Shown piece by piece: positions 17,501-28,161 of a DNA stretch of 64,000 nt (its first letter is position 1; each line of letters opens with the position of its first letter). The DNA comes from a bacterium (GTDB lineage Bacteria; Bacillota; Clostridia; Lachnospirales; Lachnospiraceae): NCBI GenBank assembly GCA_004562765.1, contig SFRL01000008.1, forward strand, positions 1-64,000, read 5' to 3'. Under the pieces are notes generated by a model. The model saw only the letters and a program-made list of their open reading frames with translations. It searched no databases and was not told the DNA's origin. A program made the translations under genes and the position numbers.

Positions 17501-18232
17501 CTAAACTAAAATCTGTTTGTTTTCTCGAAAGCTGTAATACCTGTTATCTCCGATGATGATGTGATCCGACAGCTCCACATCCAGAAGCTCGCCACAGGCC
17601 TTCAGCCTCTGTGTCAGCGCGAAATCCTCCCTGCTCGGCGACGGATCGCCGCTCGGATGATTGTGCAAAAGGATAAAAGATACTGCCTTTTTCTCAAACA
17701 GCTGAAGAAAGATCTCTCTTGGTGAGCTAAGCACCGCACTCACAGATCCCGTAGCGATCACGGAATCACCCATCAGATGACATTTCGTGTCATACATGCT
17801 GACCAGCAGCTGTTCCTGCGGTTCATGGCGCAACCGTTCCATATAGTAGGCAGCCACTGACTCCGCGTCCGAAAGGCACACCAGCTGGCTGCGGTCTGTC
17901 CTGGCGATCCGCCGGGACAGTTCTGCCACACATTTGAGCTGGATGGCTTTTACCTTGCCAATGCCCGGAAATCGCATCAGTTCTTCCACTGACATGTGGT
18001 AAAGATTTAACAGGTTTTTGCCGTCCGCCTGCAAAATAGTCTGCGCCAGCGCAACGACGTTCATCTTACGGCAGCCGCTCTTTAAGATCACGGCTAACAA
18101 CTCCGCATCTGATAATGCCTGCGGTCCTGCCAGCAGGCACTTTTCATAGGGACGTTCCGAAACCGGCAATTCCCTTGCTGTAATATGTTGTGTCACTTTC
18201 CCTCTTTTCTGCTCTCTCCTCAAAGCGGTCAT
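17501..18232 (-). CDS. radC: RadC-family JAB domain protein
   Basis: 243 aa. An N-terminal helix-hairpin-helix-like part (about 35-110, FPGIGKVKAIQLK) is followed by a JAB/MPN domain with the zinc motif H190-N-H192 and D203 (HNHPSGDPSPSRED). Despite the name, a DNA-repair role is not supported in the family, and its biochemical function is unsettled. It sits just upstream of mreB and 16 bases after the PLP lyase. Confidence 0.92.
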   Translation of the reverse strand: MTALRREQKRGKVTQHITARELPVSERPYEKCLLAGPQALSDAELLAVILKSGCRKMNVVALAQTILQADGKNLLNLYHMSVEELMRFPGIGKVKAIQLKCVAELSRRIARTDRSQLVCLSDAESVAAYYMERLRHEPQEQLLVSMYDTKCHLMGDSVIATGSVSAVLSSPREIFLQLFEKKAVSFILLHNHPSGDPSPSREDFALTQRLKACGELLDVELSDHIIIGDNRYYSFRENKQILV

Positions 18233-18248
18233 GACATACCTTATTATT

Positions 18249-19556
18249 TTAACACATCAGCTCTTTATTAACAAGATTTCGAATATAAAGTTTTTGTAAA
18301 GACATAAGAATGCCGAATTTTGCATGATGCCAGGTGAGTCCCCCCTGAAAATAGACATTGTACGGCTCTCTCAGCGGTCCGTCCGCGGAAAGCTCAATGG
18401 AAGATCCCTGTACAAAAGCACCTGCAGCCATGATGACTTTGCTGTCATACCCCGGCATATCCCACGGTTCCGGTGTCACATAGCTGTCCACCGGCGCACC
18501 TGCCTGAATGCCTTCGCAAAATGCGCACAACCGTTCCGGTGTCTCCAGCGCGATCGCCTGAATGATGTCATGGCGTTCTTCCGTACCGTTGGGCAGAACC
18601 GTAAAGCCCAGGCGCTCATACAGATTTGCCGCAAAGATCGCCCCCTTCAGTGCGCCACTGACCACAAGAGGTGCCTGAAACAGCCCCTGATAGAAGGACT
18701 GAATGACGCCCAGAGAAGCGCCCACCTCCTTGCCAAGACCCGGTGAGGTCAAACGGTATGCGGCATTTTCGACACATTCTGTTGTTCCGGCAATATAGCC
18801 GCCGATCGGCGCGAGTCCTCCGCCAGGATTTTTGATCAGTGAACCGACGACCATATCCGCTCCCACATCGCTGGGCTCGATCGTCTCAACAAATTCTCCG
18901 TAGCAGTTGTCTACCATACAGATCACGTCCGGTTTGATATTCTTTACAAATGCGATCAGCTCGCCAATCTCCTTCACGGACAGAGTCTTTCGCATCAGAT
19001 AACCCTTGGAGCGCTGGATCGTCACAAGTTTCGTCTTTTCATTGATCGCAGCCCGGATCCCGTCATAGTCAAATCCTCCATCCGGCAAGAATTCTACCTG
19101 ACGGTAGGTGACACCATACTCTGCCAGTGAGCCTTTGGACGGTCGGATGCCGATGACCTCCTCCAATGTATCATAAGGTTTGCCGACGGGTGATAAGAGT
19201 TCATCTCCGGGACGTAGATTTGACATCAGTGCCAGTGCCAGTGCATGGGTGCCACAGGTGATCTGCGGCCGCACGAGTGCCGCCTGCGTGTGAAACACAT
19301 CCGAATAAACCTGCTCTAACGTATCACGTCCCAGGTCGTTGTAGCCGTACCCGCTGGATGCATTGAAACACTCCGCGCTGACACGGTTTTTCTGCATGGC
19401 TGCGATCACCTTCAGCTGATTGTATTCCGCTACTGCATCAATGTCAGCGAAACGCCCTTCCAGTTCTTTTGCAATCTTTTTTCCAAAATCAAACACCGGC
19501 TTTTCTATGCCCATCTGTGCATATATTTCCTCTAAATCAATCGTTGTTCCCATCAT
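18249..19556 (-). CDS. Methionine gamma-lyase family (YnbB-like, 'aluminium resistance') PLP protein
   Basis: 435 aa fold-type I PLP enzyme. K242 in SLIKNPGGGLAPIGGYIAG is the likely Schiff-base lysine. The N-terminal ECFNASSGYGYNDLGRDTLE is characteristic of the family labelled aluminium-resistance protein or methionine gamma-lyase family. The substrate is not established by sequence. Its start overlaps the miaA stop by 4 bases; in Bacillus the homologue ynbB is also near the hfq/miaA/mutL region, so the context is conserved. Confidence 0.88.
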   Translation of the reverse strand: MMGTTIDLEEIYAQMGIEKPVFDFGKKIAKELEGRFADIDAVAEYNQLKVIAAMQKNRVSAECFNASSGYGYNDLGRDTLEQVYSDVFHTQAALVRPQITCGTHALALALMSNLRPGDELLSPVGKPYDTLEEVIGIRPSKGSLAEYGVTYRQVEFLPDGGFDYDGIRAAINEKTKLVTIQRSKGYLMRKTLSVKEIGELIAFVKNIKPDVICMVDNCYGEFVETIEPSDVGADMVVGSLIKNPGGGLAPIGGYIAGTTECVENAAYRLTSPGLGKEVGASLGVIQSFYQGLFQAPLVVSGALKGAIFAANLYERLGFTVLPNGTEERHDIIQAIALETPERLCAFCEGIQAGAPVDSYVTPEPWDMPGYDSKVIMAAGAFVQGSSIELSADGPLREPYNVYFQGGLTWHHAKFGILMSLQKLYIRNLVNKELMC

Positions 19557-20500
19557 TTCAATCCTCGCTTTTCTATTTCATCCAGCATGTATTTTAAAAT
19601 TTTTTCATCGTCATAGTCAAAGGCAGATTTATCCACCCAGATCACATCGCGTTCCCGCTTAAACCAGGTAAGCTGGCGTTTCGCAAAATGGCGGGTGTCG
19701 CGCTTGATGATATAGACCGCCTCATCCAGCGAACACTCGCCCTCCAGATACGCCAGCAGCTCCTTATAGCCAAGTCCCTGCATGGAGACCATGTCACGCG
19801 TATACCCCATCTCTTTCAACGCACGCACTTCCTCCAAAAGCCCCTGCTCCATCATGGCATCCACCCGGGCATCAATACGTGCATAGAGCCTTTCTCGCTT
19901 GTCCGTCAGCACGAAATAAGCAAAACCGTAGGGTGAGCTTTTTGCGCGCTGTGCAACATTATGTGCCGAGATCGGTGTCCCGGTCTTGTCGTAAAATTCC
20001 AACGCGCGGATCACACGTTTTACATTGTTGGCATGGATGTCTTCAGCAGACTGCGGATCCACGGAACGAAGCAAGTCATGCAATGCCTCCACCCCCTGCT
20101 CTCTTGCAATTCTTTCATACTTCCCGCGCAGTGCCGTGTCTGCGTCTTCCGTTGTAAAGTCGATATCATAGAGCAGCGCCTGAATATAAAACCCCGTGCC
20201 GCCGACGACAAGCGGTAATTTATTCTGTGCCCACAATCGTTCCATGGCAGCCTTTGCATCATGCTGAAACTGTACGACATGAAATTCCTCGTCCGGCTCG
20301 TACACATCAATAAGGGCATGTTCGACCCCCTGCATCTCATCCGGCATGATCTTTGCGGAGCCAATATCCATATGCTTGTACACCTGCATGGAATCCGCCG
20401 AGATGATGCCGGTATCAAGCGCTTTTGCGAGCGCAATGGACAGCGCCGTCTTTCCCACGGCGGTCGGACCGGTCAATACGACAACATTTTTTTTATTCAT
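19553..20500 (-). CDS. miaA: tRNA dimethylallyltransferase
   Basis: 315 aa. It prenylates A37 of tRNAs reading UNN codons using dimethylallyl diphosphate. The P-loop is GPTAVGKT (11-18). The motifs SADSMQVYKHMDIGSAK and GGTGFYIQALLYD are intact. The ATG at 20500 lies 4 bases after mutL; the frame continues to 20539 but would overlap mutL. The mutS-mutL-miaA order is a classic bacterial arrangement. Confidence 0.95.
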   Translation of the reverse strand: MNKKNVVVLTGPTAVGKTALSIALAKALDTGIISADSMQVYKHMDIGSAKIMPDEMQGVEHALIDVYEPDEEFHVVQFQHDAKAAMERLWAQNKLPLVVGGTGFYIQALLYDIDFTTEDADTALRGKYERIAREQGVEALHDLLRSVDPQSAEDIHANNVKRVIRALEFYDKTGTPISAHNVAQRAKSSPYGFAYFVLTDKRERLYARIDARVDAMMEQGLLEEVRALKEMGYTRDMVSMQGLGYKELLAYLEGECSLDEAVYIIKRDTRHFAKRQLTWFKRERDVIWVDKSAFDYDDEKILKYMLDEIEKRGLK

Positions 20501-20504
20501 AACT

Positions 20505-22466
20505 TTAAACGATCCTCTTAAATTTCTTCTCGATTTCATATTTACTCATGGAGATCATGGTCGGTCTTCCATGGGGGCAGTGATACGGATTGTCCAGCGT
20601 CAGGAGCTCGCGGATCAGCTCTTCCATCTCCGCCCGGCTGATGCGCTGATTTCCTTTGATCGCCGCTTTGCAAGAGGCGGTGGCGACCTTATTCCAGATC
20701 ATTTCCGTAGTAGCCCTTCCGCTTTCTGATCCCGACACCATATCATCTAACAATTCCAAAAACAATTGCTTTGCGTCCAGATGATACAGATTGTCCGGGA
20801 CTGCCACGATCGCGTACTCGCTGCCTCCGAATTCATTGATCTCAAATCCTAGCCCTGTCAGTTCCTCCAGATTGTTCTTCAATGCATTCTGCTCCTGTAT
20901 GGTAAGGCTCAAAATGATGGGTGGACTCAGCTGCTGGGAGGTGTAGTCGCGGTTTGCAAATGTTTTCATATTTCGCTCAAAGAGCACCTTCTCGTGTGCT
21001 GCATGCTGATCGATGATAAACAGCTTGTCTTCTACTTCGGTCAGCCAGTAGGTCTCAAACAGCTGTCCGATGATGCGGATGTTGGACTTTTTTGCCTCCT
21101 CGATGAAATTCGTCTGATAGCCGTTCTCCTCACGGAAAACATCGGTCATCTCCATCTGTTGCGGCATTTCTTCCGGCATTGAAGGACGTGGTTGCTGCTC
21201 CACTGTCGGCTCCGGCACATCCTGTTTCGGTTTTGACATCTGATCGTCATGCGTTTGCCGCAGCGGTCGGGGCGCGTATTTCAGCTCATATGGGCTGTCC
21301 GGTCTGACTGACGCCCTGAGCTGCTCCTTCTGTGTTTCACTGACCGGACGCCGGTTCTCTCTCATCTGCGATAAACGGCTGCGCTCAAAAGGCTGCGGCG
21401 CTGCTTCCTTAGATACCGGCTTTTCTTCATTTTTCACCGGTTTCACATCCGCACCCACGGACACCTCCGGAATCAGATCGCGCCCCTGCAGCGTGGCACG
21501 TAGCAGCTCCACTAGATCCGCATAAAGCAACTCACCGTTGGAAAAACGAACTTCCATTTTAGTCGGATGGACATTGGCGTCCAGAAGCTCCTCGTCCATC
21601 GTAATGTAAAGCACCGTAAACGGATATTGCCGATTCATCAGATAGGGCTTGTAAGCCTCCTCGATTGCCTTTGCCACCACATTGCTCTTCATGTATCTTC
21701 CGTTGATATAATAATTTTCAAAATTGCGGTTTCCTCTGGAGATGAGCGGCTTTCCGATAAACCCGGACACCCGGATTCCGTCCTTCTCCGCATCGATTGC
21801 CAGAAGATTTGCCGCGATCTCTTTTCCGTAAATGTGGTAAATAATGTCCTTTCGGTTACAGTTTCCCGATGTGTGCAGCTTTGGCTGATTATTTACAATG
21901 AGCTGAAAAGAGATCTCCGGATGTGACAATGCCAGCCGCTCCATGATCGTTGCGACATATCCGCCCTCCGTCTGTGGGGATTTCAAAAATTTTCGCCGCA
22001 CCGGTGTGTTAAAAAAGAGATTGCGCACAAGAAATGTCGTCCCTTCCGGGGCTCCGATCTCCTCAAACGCCTTTTCCTTTGATCCCTCGATCAGATATCG
22101 CACACCGATCAGTGCTCCTCTCGGGCGCGTGATCAGTTCCACCTGTGCCACCGCACTGATGCTGGCGAGAGCTTCTCCGCGAAACCCCAGGGATTTTACA
22201 CAGAGCAGATCTTCCATGGAACGAATCTTGCTGGTCGAATGACGCAAAAATGCAAGGCGCACCTGATCCTTTTCGATTCCGCAGCCGTTGTCCGTGATGC
22301 GCAGAAACGTCGTTCCGCCATCTTTGATCTCTACGGTGATAAAGGTCGCTTTCGCATCGATCGCGTTTTCCACCAGTTCCTTCACGACCGAAGACGGTCG
22401 CTCCACCACCTCACCGGCTGCTATTTTTTCAATTGTTGCCTCATCAAGTAATTGAATATCAGGCAT
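20505..22466 (-). CDS. mutL: DNA mismatch repair protein MutL
   Basis: 653 aa. The GHKL ATPase N-terminus has ELVENAIDA (30-38), DNGCGI (59-64) and RGEALASI. After a proline/glutamine-rich linker (about 350-440), the C-terminal domain carries the endonuclease metal motif DQHAAHEKVLFE (from D486) plus ACKAAIKG and CPHGRP. It is therefore a nicking MutL, as expected where MutH is absent. It starts 17 bases after mutS. Confidence 0.96.
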   Translation of the reverse strand: MPDIQLLDEATIEKIAAGEVVERPSSVVKELVENAIDAKATFITVEIKDGGTTFLRITDNGCGIEKDQVRLAFLRHSTSKIRSMEDLLCVKSLGFRGEALASISAVAQVELITRPRGALIGVRYLIEGSKEKAFEEIGAPEGTTFLVRNLFFNTPVRRKFLKSPQTEGGYVATIMERLALSHPEISFQLIVNNQPKLHTSGNCNRKDIIYHIYGKEIAANLLAIDAEKDGIRVSGFIGKPLISRGNRNFENYYINGRYMKSNVVAKAIEEAYKPYLMNRQYPFTVLYITMDEELLDANVHPTKMEVRFSNGELLYADLVELLRATLQGRDLIPEVSVGADVKPVKNEEKPVSKEAAPQPFERSRLSQMRENRRPVSETQKEQLRASVRPDSPYELKYAPRPLRQTHDDQMSKPKQDVPEPTVEQQPRPSMPEEMPQQMEMTDVFREENGYQTNFIEEAKKSNIRIIGQLFETYWLTEVEDKLFIIDQHAAHEKVLFERNMKTFANRDYTSQQLSPPIILSLTIQEQNALKNNLEELTGLGFEINEFGGSEYAIVAVPDNLYHLDAKQLFLELLDDMVSGSESGRATTEMIWNKVATASCKAAIKGNQRISRAEMEELIRELLTLDNPYHCPHGRPTMISMSKYEIEKKFKRIV

Positions 22467-22483
22467 ATGCTATCTCCTTTGTA

Positions 22484-25126
22484 TTACCAGCGGTTTTTTA
22501 ATTTGCCCTGCAGCTCATACAGTTTATTGAGTGCTTCAATGGGTGTATAGTTTCCAAGATCCAGCTCTTTTAATTCAGTCAGTATCTCATCGTCATCCAC
22601 CGTGTCAAACAGCGAGATCTGATTTTGGTCCACCTCGTCCAGTTTTTTCACTTTCTGATGGGATCGTTTCTCCGGAGCCAGACTCTCCACACCGCAGGTA
22701 ATGTTGTTATCGATCAGTTCCTGACAGATCTCCTTGGCACGGCTGATCACGGAATCCGGCACACCTGCCAGTTTTGCGACCTGAATACCGTAGCTTCGGT
22801 CAGCACCTCCCTTGACGATCTTTCGCAGGAAAACAATGTCGTCGCCTTTCTCCTTGACGGCGATACAGTAATTGTTCACATTGTCCAGCTTACCTTCCAG
22901 TTCTGTCAGCTCATGGTAATGGGTGGCAAACAGTGTCTTTGCGCCCAGAAGCTTTGGATTGCTGATATGCTCGACGACCGCCCATGCGATAGACAGGCCA
23001 TCAAAGGTGGATGTTCCGCGTCCGATCTCATCGAGGATCAGAAGACTGTTTGAGGTGGCATTGCGCAAAATGTTCGCCACTTCATTCATCTCCACCATAA
23101 AGGTACTCTGACCGCTTGCAAGATCATCACTCGCACCCACTCGCGTAAAGATGCGGTCCACCAGACCGATCTTTGCCTGTGAAGCAGGAACAAAACTGCC
23201 GATCTGTGCCATGAGCACGATCAGCGCCGTCTGACGCATGTAGGTGGACTTTCCCGCCATATTAGGTCCGGTGATAATGGAGATCCGGTGTTTTCCGTTA
23301 TCCAGATAGGTATCATTCGGGATGAACATATCGTTGTTTATCATTTTTTCCACCACCGGATGACGACCGTCCCGGATATCGATCAGTCCGTTTTCATTGA
23401 GTTTCGGACGACAATAGTGATTACTGTCAGCAACCTTCGCAAATGACAATAACACATCCAGTCCGGCTACTGCTTTTGCCGTCTTCTGGATGCGCGCAAC
23501 CTCGCCGGTGATCTTTTCTCGAAGCTCCCGGAACAATTCATATTCCAGCTGCACCAGCTTGTCCTCCGCACCCAGGATCGTCTCCTCCAGTTCCTTTAAT
23601 TCCGGTGTGATATAGCGCTCTGCGTTTGTGAGCGTCTGCTTTCTTGTATAATAATCCGGCACCAGATCCTTGTAGGAATTCGTGACCTCCAGATAATAGC
23701 CAAACACCTTATTGTACTTGATGCGCAGATTTTTGATGCCGGTCTTTTCGCGTTCCGAGCTTTCAATCTGGGCCAGCCAGCTTTTGCCATCGGTCTTTGC
23801 CGCGCGCAATCTGTCTACTTCCTCAAAATACCCATCCTTTATGATGCCGCCGTCATGCACGGCAATGGGCGGATCATCAATGACCGCATCTTTGATCCAC
23901 TGATAAATATCCTCCAGCGGATCCATCTCGTCCAAAAGCTTTGTAAGTGCTTTCGAATGAAACTCCGAGAGCACCATACGGATCGCGGGAAGCATCTCCA
24001 GCGAATTGCGAAAAGCGATCAGATCCCGCGGGTTTGCCGTCTGATAACTGATACGTGTAATCAGTCGTTCCAGATCATAGACCGGATTCAGATACTCACT
24101 CATCTCCTCACGGCTCATGAGATTGTTATTCAGCTCATCGATCGCATCATAGCGCGCCTCGATCTCACCGCGGTCGATCAGGGGCTGCTCTACATAGGAG
24201 CGCAGCAGTCTCGCTCCCATCGCGGTCTTTGTCTTGTCCAACACCCACAGCAGGGAACCTTTTTTATTCTTCTCACGCATCGTTTCCACCAGTTCCAGAT
24301 TTCGTCTGGTAGCGGAATCCAGTACCATAAATGCGCCGGTGGAATACGGATGTATACCGGTCATGTTCTCCAGTCCGTTCATCTGTGTTTCATACAGATA
24401 TTTTAAAAGTGCACCTGCCGCCAGTGTGCCGGACAGATAATCCGCCAGACCGAGACCGTCAAGCTGCTTTACGTGGAAATGACCCAGCAACGTGTTTTTG
24501 GCCGTATCATCGGTAAAGTACCAGGAATCCAATGCTGTAACCGCGATATGCAAACGATTCCTCAGATCTTCAATATTCAATGCACTCATGAACAGTGCCT
24601 CATTACAGATGATCTCCGCAGGTGCAAATTTATTGATCTCATCCACAAGCTTTTGCACGGAATCGATCTCTGTCACAAAAAAGTCACCGGTAGAAACATC
24701 TGCTGTAGACACACCAAACACGTCCTCGTCATAATAGACGCACATCAGGTAGTTGTTCTTTGTCTCATCCAGCGACTGTGCGTCCGTGTTCGTACCGGGT
24801 GTGACGATGCGGATGACCTGTCGCTCCACGATTCCCTTTGCAAGCTTCGGGTCCTCCATCTGCTCGCAGATCGCCACCTTATAGCCCTTTGACACCAGAC
24901 GGTTGATATATGTATCTGCCGCATGAAAAGGGACTCCGCACATCGGCGCGCGCTCCTCCATACCGCACTGCTTTCCGGTCAGTGTCAGCTCCAGCTCTTT
25001 AGATGCCGTCAGGGCGTCATCAAAAAACATCTCATAAAAGTCACCCAGACGGTAAAAAAGAATGCAGTCGCTGTGTTCCTCTTTTGTCTTTAAATAATGC
25101 TGCATCATGGGTGAATACTCAGCCAT
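22484..25126 (-). CDS. mutS: DNA mismatch recognition protein MutS
   Basis: 880 aa. The mismatch-probing F30-Y-E32 motif (GDFYEMF) is at the N-terminus. The C-terminal ATPase has GPNMAGKST (K626), followed by the Walker B region LLILDEIGRGTSTFDG. The start MAEYSPMM at 25126 matches MutS N-termini; the frame continues upstream to 25393 through the end of the neighbouring oxidoreductase gene but encodes unconserved sequence. It is 19 bases after that gene. Confidence 0.97.
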   Translation of the reverse strand: MAEYSPMMQHYLKTKEEHSDCILFYRLGDFYEMFFDDALTASKELELTLTGKQCGMEERAPMCGVPFHAADTYINRLVSKGYKVAICEQMEDPKLAKGIVERQVIRIVTPGTNTDAQSLDETKNNYLMCVYYDEDVFGVSTADVSTGDFFVTEIDSVQKLVDEINKFAPAEIICNEALFMSALNIEDLRNRLHIAVTALDSWYFTDDTAKNTLLGHFHVKQLDGLGLADYLSGTLAAGALLKYLYETQMNGLENMTGIHPYSTGAFMVLDSATRRNLELVETMREKNKKGSLLWVLDKTKTAMGARLLRSYVEQPLIDRGEIEARYDAIDELNNNLMSREEMSEYLNPVYDLERLITRISYQTANPRDLIAFRNSLEMLPAIRMVLSEFHSKALTKLLDEMDPLEDIYQWIKDAVIDDPPIAVHDGGIIKDGYFEEVDRLRAAKTDGKSWLAQIESSEREKTGIKNLRIKYNKVFGYYLEVTNSYKDLVPDYYTRKQTLTNAERYITPELKELEETILGAEDKLVQLEYELFRELREKITGEVARIQKTAKAVAGLDVLLSFAKVADSNHYCRPKLNENGLIDIRDGRHPVVEKMINNDMFIPNDTYLDNGKHRISIITGPNMAGKSTYMRQTALIVLMAQIGSFVPASQAKIGLVDRIFTRVGASDDLASGQSTFMVEMNEVANILRNATSNSLLILDEIGRGTSTFDGLSIAWAVVEHISNPKLLGAKTLFATHYHELTELEGKLDNVNNYCIAVKEKGDDIVFLRKIVKGGADRSYGIQVAKLAGVPDSVISRAKEICQELIDNNITCGVESLAPEKRSHQKVKKLDEVDQNQISLFDTVDDDEILTELKELDLGNYTPIEALNKLYELQGKLKNRW

Positions 25127-25145
25127 AATGAAAGTTCCTCCTGTT

Positions 25146-26747
25146 TTACATTGGTTTATATTTTGCCGCGATCGCCTCTGCCACTTTGATGCCGTCCATT
25201 GCCGCCGAAGTAATGCCGCCGGCATACCCGGCGCCTTCCCCGCAGGGATAAATGCCTTTCCAGCTGCTTTCATAATTTTCATCCCGCAGGATGCGGAGCG
25301 GAGAAGATGTACGGCTCTCCACGCCGGAAAGGATCGCGTCACTCCGGTCAAAGCCGCGCAGCCGTACGCCGAACTGCTCCATTCCAGCCACAAAACAACG
25401 GTTCATATCCGGTGTCAGCAGCTCATGCAAAGCACCGAACGTCGTCTCACCCTTCACGCAGCTTGCAAAATCACCGTACCCCGATGAACACCGTTTTTCC
25501 TTAAAATCACCATATAGCTGCTGCGGGATCTTTCCACCGCCCAGCTCATATGCCTTTTCTTCCAGTGCCCGCTGAAAAGCCACCCCGGACAACGCCCCTT
25601 CCCCCGGAAAATCTGCAGGTGTCACGGACACGATGATCGCAGAGTTTGCATTTGCGCTGTCGCGGCGGTAATAGCTCATGCCGTTGACTGCCAGATGTCC
25701 CTTCTCAGAGGATGCATTCACTACATAGCCTCCCGGACACATGCAAAATGAATAGACGCCGCGCTGATCCGGGAAATTTGCCGTCACCTTATAAGGTGCC
25801 ACCGGCAAATGCGCCATATCTGCGTCTGCACCGTACTGGCTCTCGTTGATCATCGCCTGTGGATGCTCCACACGAAAGCCGACGGCGAACGCCTTCGGTT
25901 CCATAAAAAACTGATGTCTTTGCAGCAGTTCAAAGGTATCCCGTGCCGAATGTCCAAGTGCCAGCACTGCCACCGGTGTCTCGATCTGCCTGTCACCATG
26001 CACTCCGCTGACAGTCAGACCTTTCAACCTGCCGTCCTCGATCCGAAGATCTGTCATTTGACTCTCAAATAGAAATTTCCCGCCCAGCCGCAGGATATCC
26101 TCCCGCAGATTACGGATCACACCGGTCAGAATATCCGTACCGATATGCGGTTTGCTGTCATATAAGATCTCGGAAGGTGCGCCGAACTTACAAAAAATCT
26201 CCAGTACATGCCTGCCGCGCCCTGCCGGGTCTTTGACCATGGTATTGAGTTTCCCGTCGGAAAAGGTTCCGGCTCCTCCCTCGCCAAACTGCACATTGGA
26301 AGACGGATCAAGGAAACCGCTTTCCCAGAACTTCTCCACGTCCAACCTGCGCTGTTCCACACGCTTTCCGCGCTCCAGAATGATCGGCCGGTAACCGTGC
26401 AGAGCCAGTTCATAGGCGCAAAAAAGCCCCGCGGGTCCTGCGCCGACGACCACTGGCGGTGCATTCAGCGGCAGTGCACCGGGCTTCGGAAAATGGTAGC
26501 GCACTCGCTGCGCAAGCTGAATATTCGGCTTATGCAGTTTTTTTACAAGCTTTCCCTCGCCGGATGTGGCAACATCAACTGTATAAACATAAGTAAGCTG
26601 TGGTTTCTTTCTCGCATCAACCGACCGTTTTATGATCTCATAGGTAAATTCCTGATCTGCCGAAAGTCCCAGCACATGCCGGATCTTATTTTCAATTGTA
26701 TAGTGATCATGCTCCAAAGGAAGCTTTAACTGTTGAATCCGTATCAT
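25146..26747 (-). CDS. NAD(P)/FAD-dependent oxidoreductase (COG2509-like)
   Basis: 533 aa. About 95 N-terminal residues with a ferredoxin-like alpha/beta pattern precede the FAD Rossmann loop G102-A-G-P-A-G107 (VVVGAGPAGLFCAYELALHG). The C-terminal GEGAGYAGGITSAAMDGIKVAEAI is the second FAD contact. The signature NVQFGEGGAGTFSDGKL is typical of this uncharacterised FAD family of Firmicutes. Substrate unknown. It lies between another FAD protein (13 bases upstream) and mutS (19 bases downstream), a neighbourhood suggesting co-transcription rather than a shared pathway. Confidence 0.85.
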   Translation of the reverse strand: MIRIQQLKLPLEHDHYTIENKIRHVLGLSADQEFTYEIIKRSVDARKKPQLTYVYTVDVATSGEGKLVKKLHKPNIQLAQRVRYHFPKPGALPLNAPPVVVGAGPAGLFCAYELALHGYRPIILERGKRVEQRRLDVEKFWESGFLDPSSNVQFGEGGAGTFSDGKLNTMVKDPAGRGRHVLEIFCKFGAPSEILYDSKPHIGTDILTGVIRNLREDILRLGGKFLFESQMTDLRIEDGRLKGLTVSGVHGDRQIETPVAVLALGHSARDTFELLQRHQFFMEPKAFAVGFRVEHPQAMINESQYGADADMAHLPVAPYKVTANFPDQRGVYSFCMCPGGYVVNASSEKGHLAVNGMSYYRRDSANANSAIIVSVTPADFPGEGALSGVAFQRALEEKAYELGGGKIPQQLYGDFKEKRCSSGYGDFASCVKGETTFGALHELLTPDMNRCFVAGMEQFGVRLRGFDRSDAILSGVESRTSSPLRILRDENYESSWKGIYPCGEGAGYAGGITSAAMDGIKVAEAIAAKYKPM

Positions 26748-26760
26748 CTGTTTTCCGTCC

Positions 26761-28152
26761 TTATGATCTATCCGTATCCCGGTAGTTATCCGATTGCGCG
26801 CAATGATCCGTACTCCGCAGCGACGCCGCTGCGCTCATGCCGGCCACCGCACCGCTTGACCATGCCCACTGCAGATTAAATCCACCGCAGATACCGTCCA
26901 CATCCAGCATTTCTCCCGCAAAATAGAGTCCCGGCACCAGCTTTGACTCCATCGTATCTGCCATCACCTGCGCCGTATCCACGCCGCCGGCTGTGACCTG
27001 TGCCTGCTCAAAGGAACGTGTTGCAGCGATCGGAACGGAAAAATGTTTGATCTGTTTCACAAGGCGGTCTGCCTGGGTTTGATCCAGTTTCCGACTCGGC
27101 TGAGACAGTGGAATGTCTGCCTCCTCCAACAGTGCCGCGCCCAGCTTGTCTGCAAACAATCCGATCATACACTGCTCCATCGTTTTCTTTTCAGCATAAA
27201 CACACTTCGCCCGTGTCAGGATCTGTGTGAGCACCTGCTCCTCAGTAAGCTCAGGCAGAAAATCCAATTCCACCAGCACCTCCTGACCGCATTTCAAAGC
27301 CTGGGAGGCAAGATAGCTGATCTGAAACACGCAAATACCGGAAATACCGTAATCAGTCAGTTGAAGTTCTCCCGATTCACATGCTTTTTCCTCGTCATCT
27401 ATGTAAATTTTTGACGAAATTTCTGCACGAATTCCTGCAACCTTTTTGAAAAATGCAAGGTCAGATTGCAGCGGAACAAGCGCCGGAACTAAATCTTGTA
27501 TATGATGTCCCAAACGTTCTACATATAGAAATCCGCTTCCGTCACTCCCTGTCTTTTTATAGGACTTACCACCGGTAGCAAGAATACATGTTCGTGATAT
27601 GTAAATACCACTTTTCGTCTCGATCAAAAATTTTCCGTCAGCATCAGTTGTGACACCTTCGCTGATTTTGCAGTTTTTTTCCGCTTTACGAATGGATCTG
27701 ATGCCGATTTCGCACTTGATAGGAATGCCCAGACGCCCGCATTCCATCAGCATTGCAGCTAAAACACCCGATGCCTGTCCTCCGTTTGGGTAAAAACCAC
27801 CTCTGCGTTTTAATGCAACGACACCCAATTCGTTGAAAAAGTTTAATGTAGATGTAATATCAAACTTTTTTATGGCAGGCAACACAAATGCAGGACAAGT
27901 CCCGTGATAATACTGTTCACAAGCGGTCTCGCCCTGCGGTTCATCAAAATTGAAAAGCGCTTCATTTGTGAAGTTGCATTTACCGTTTCCGGTCATCAGC
28001 AGCTTTTTTCCCGGGCGCTCCATATGCTCTAAGACGAGCACCTTTGCGCCTTCTCTCGCTACATGGATCGCTGCCATCAATCCGGCGGCTCCGCCGCCGA
28101 CAACGATCACATCCCAGCATCTGTTTGATTGTTGATCAAATCCTTTACCCAT
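26761..28152 (-). CDS. HI0933/YhiN-family flavoprotein
   Basis: 463 aa. The FAD loop VVGGGAAG (17-24) is followed by the family hallmark GKKLLMTGNGKCN. A middle insertion holds the substrate-side domain, and the C-terminus has AGEMLDVDGICGGFNLQWAWSSG, the closing FAD contact. HI0933-like proteins are sometimes called aminoacetone oxidases; the physiological substrate is unresolved. It is 9 bases after the BofC-like gene. Confidence 0.87.
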   Translation of the reverse strand: MGKGFDQQSNRCWDVIVVGGGAAGLMAAIHVAREGAKVLVLEHMERPGKKLLMTGNGKCNFTNEALFNFDEPQGETACEQYYHGTCPAFVLPAIKKFDITSTLNFFNELGVVALKRRGGFYPNGGQASGVLAAMLMECGRLGIPIKCEIGIRSIRKAEKNCKISEGVTTDADGKFLIETKSGIYISRTCILATGGKSYKKTGSDGSGFLYVERLGHHIQDLVPALVPLQSDLAFFKKVAGIRAEISSKIYIDDEEKACESGELQLTDYGISGICVFQISYLASQALKCGQEVLVELDFLPELTEEQVLTQILTRAKCVYAEKKTMEQCMIGLFADKLGAALLEEADIPLSQPSRKLDQTQADRLVKQIKHFSVPIAATRSFEQAQVTAGGVDTAQVMADTMESKLVPGLYFAGEMLDVDGICGGFNLQWAWSSGAVAGMSAAASLRSTDHCAQSDNYRDTDRS

Positions 28153-28161
28153 ATTCCATTC

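Noticed and set aside
25127..25393. N-terminal extension of MutS
   Set aside because: It overlaps the 3' end of the flavoprotein gene; MutS homologues begin at the ATG at 25126.
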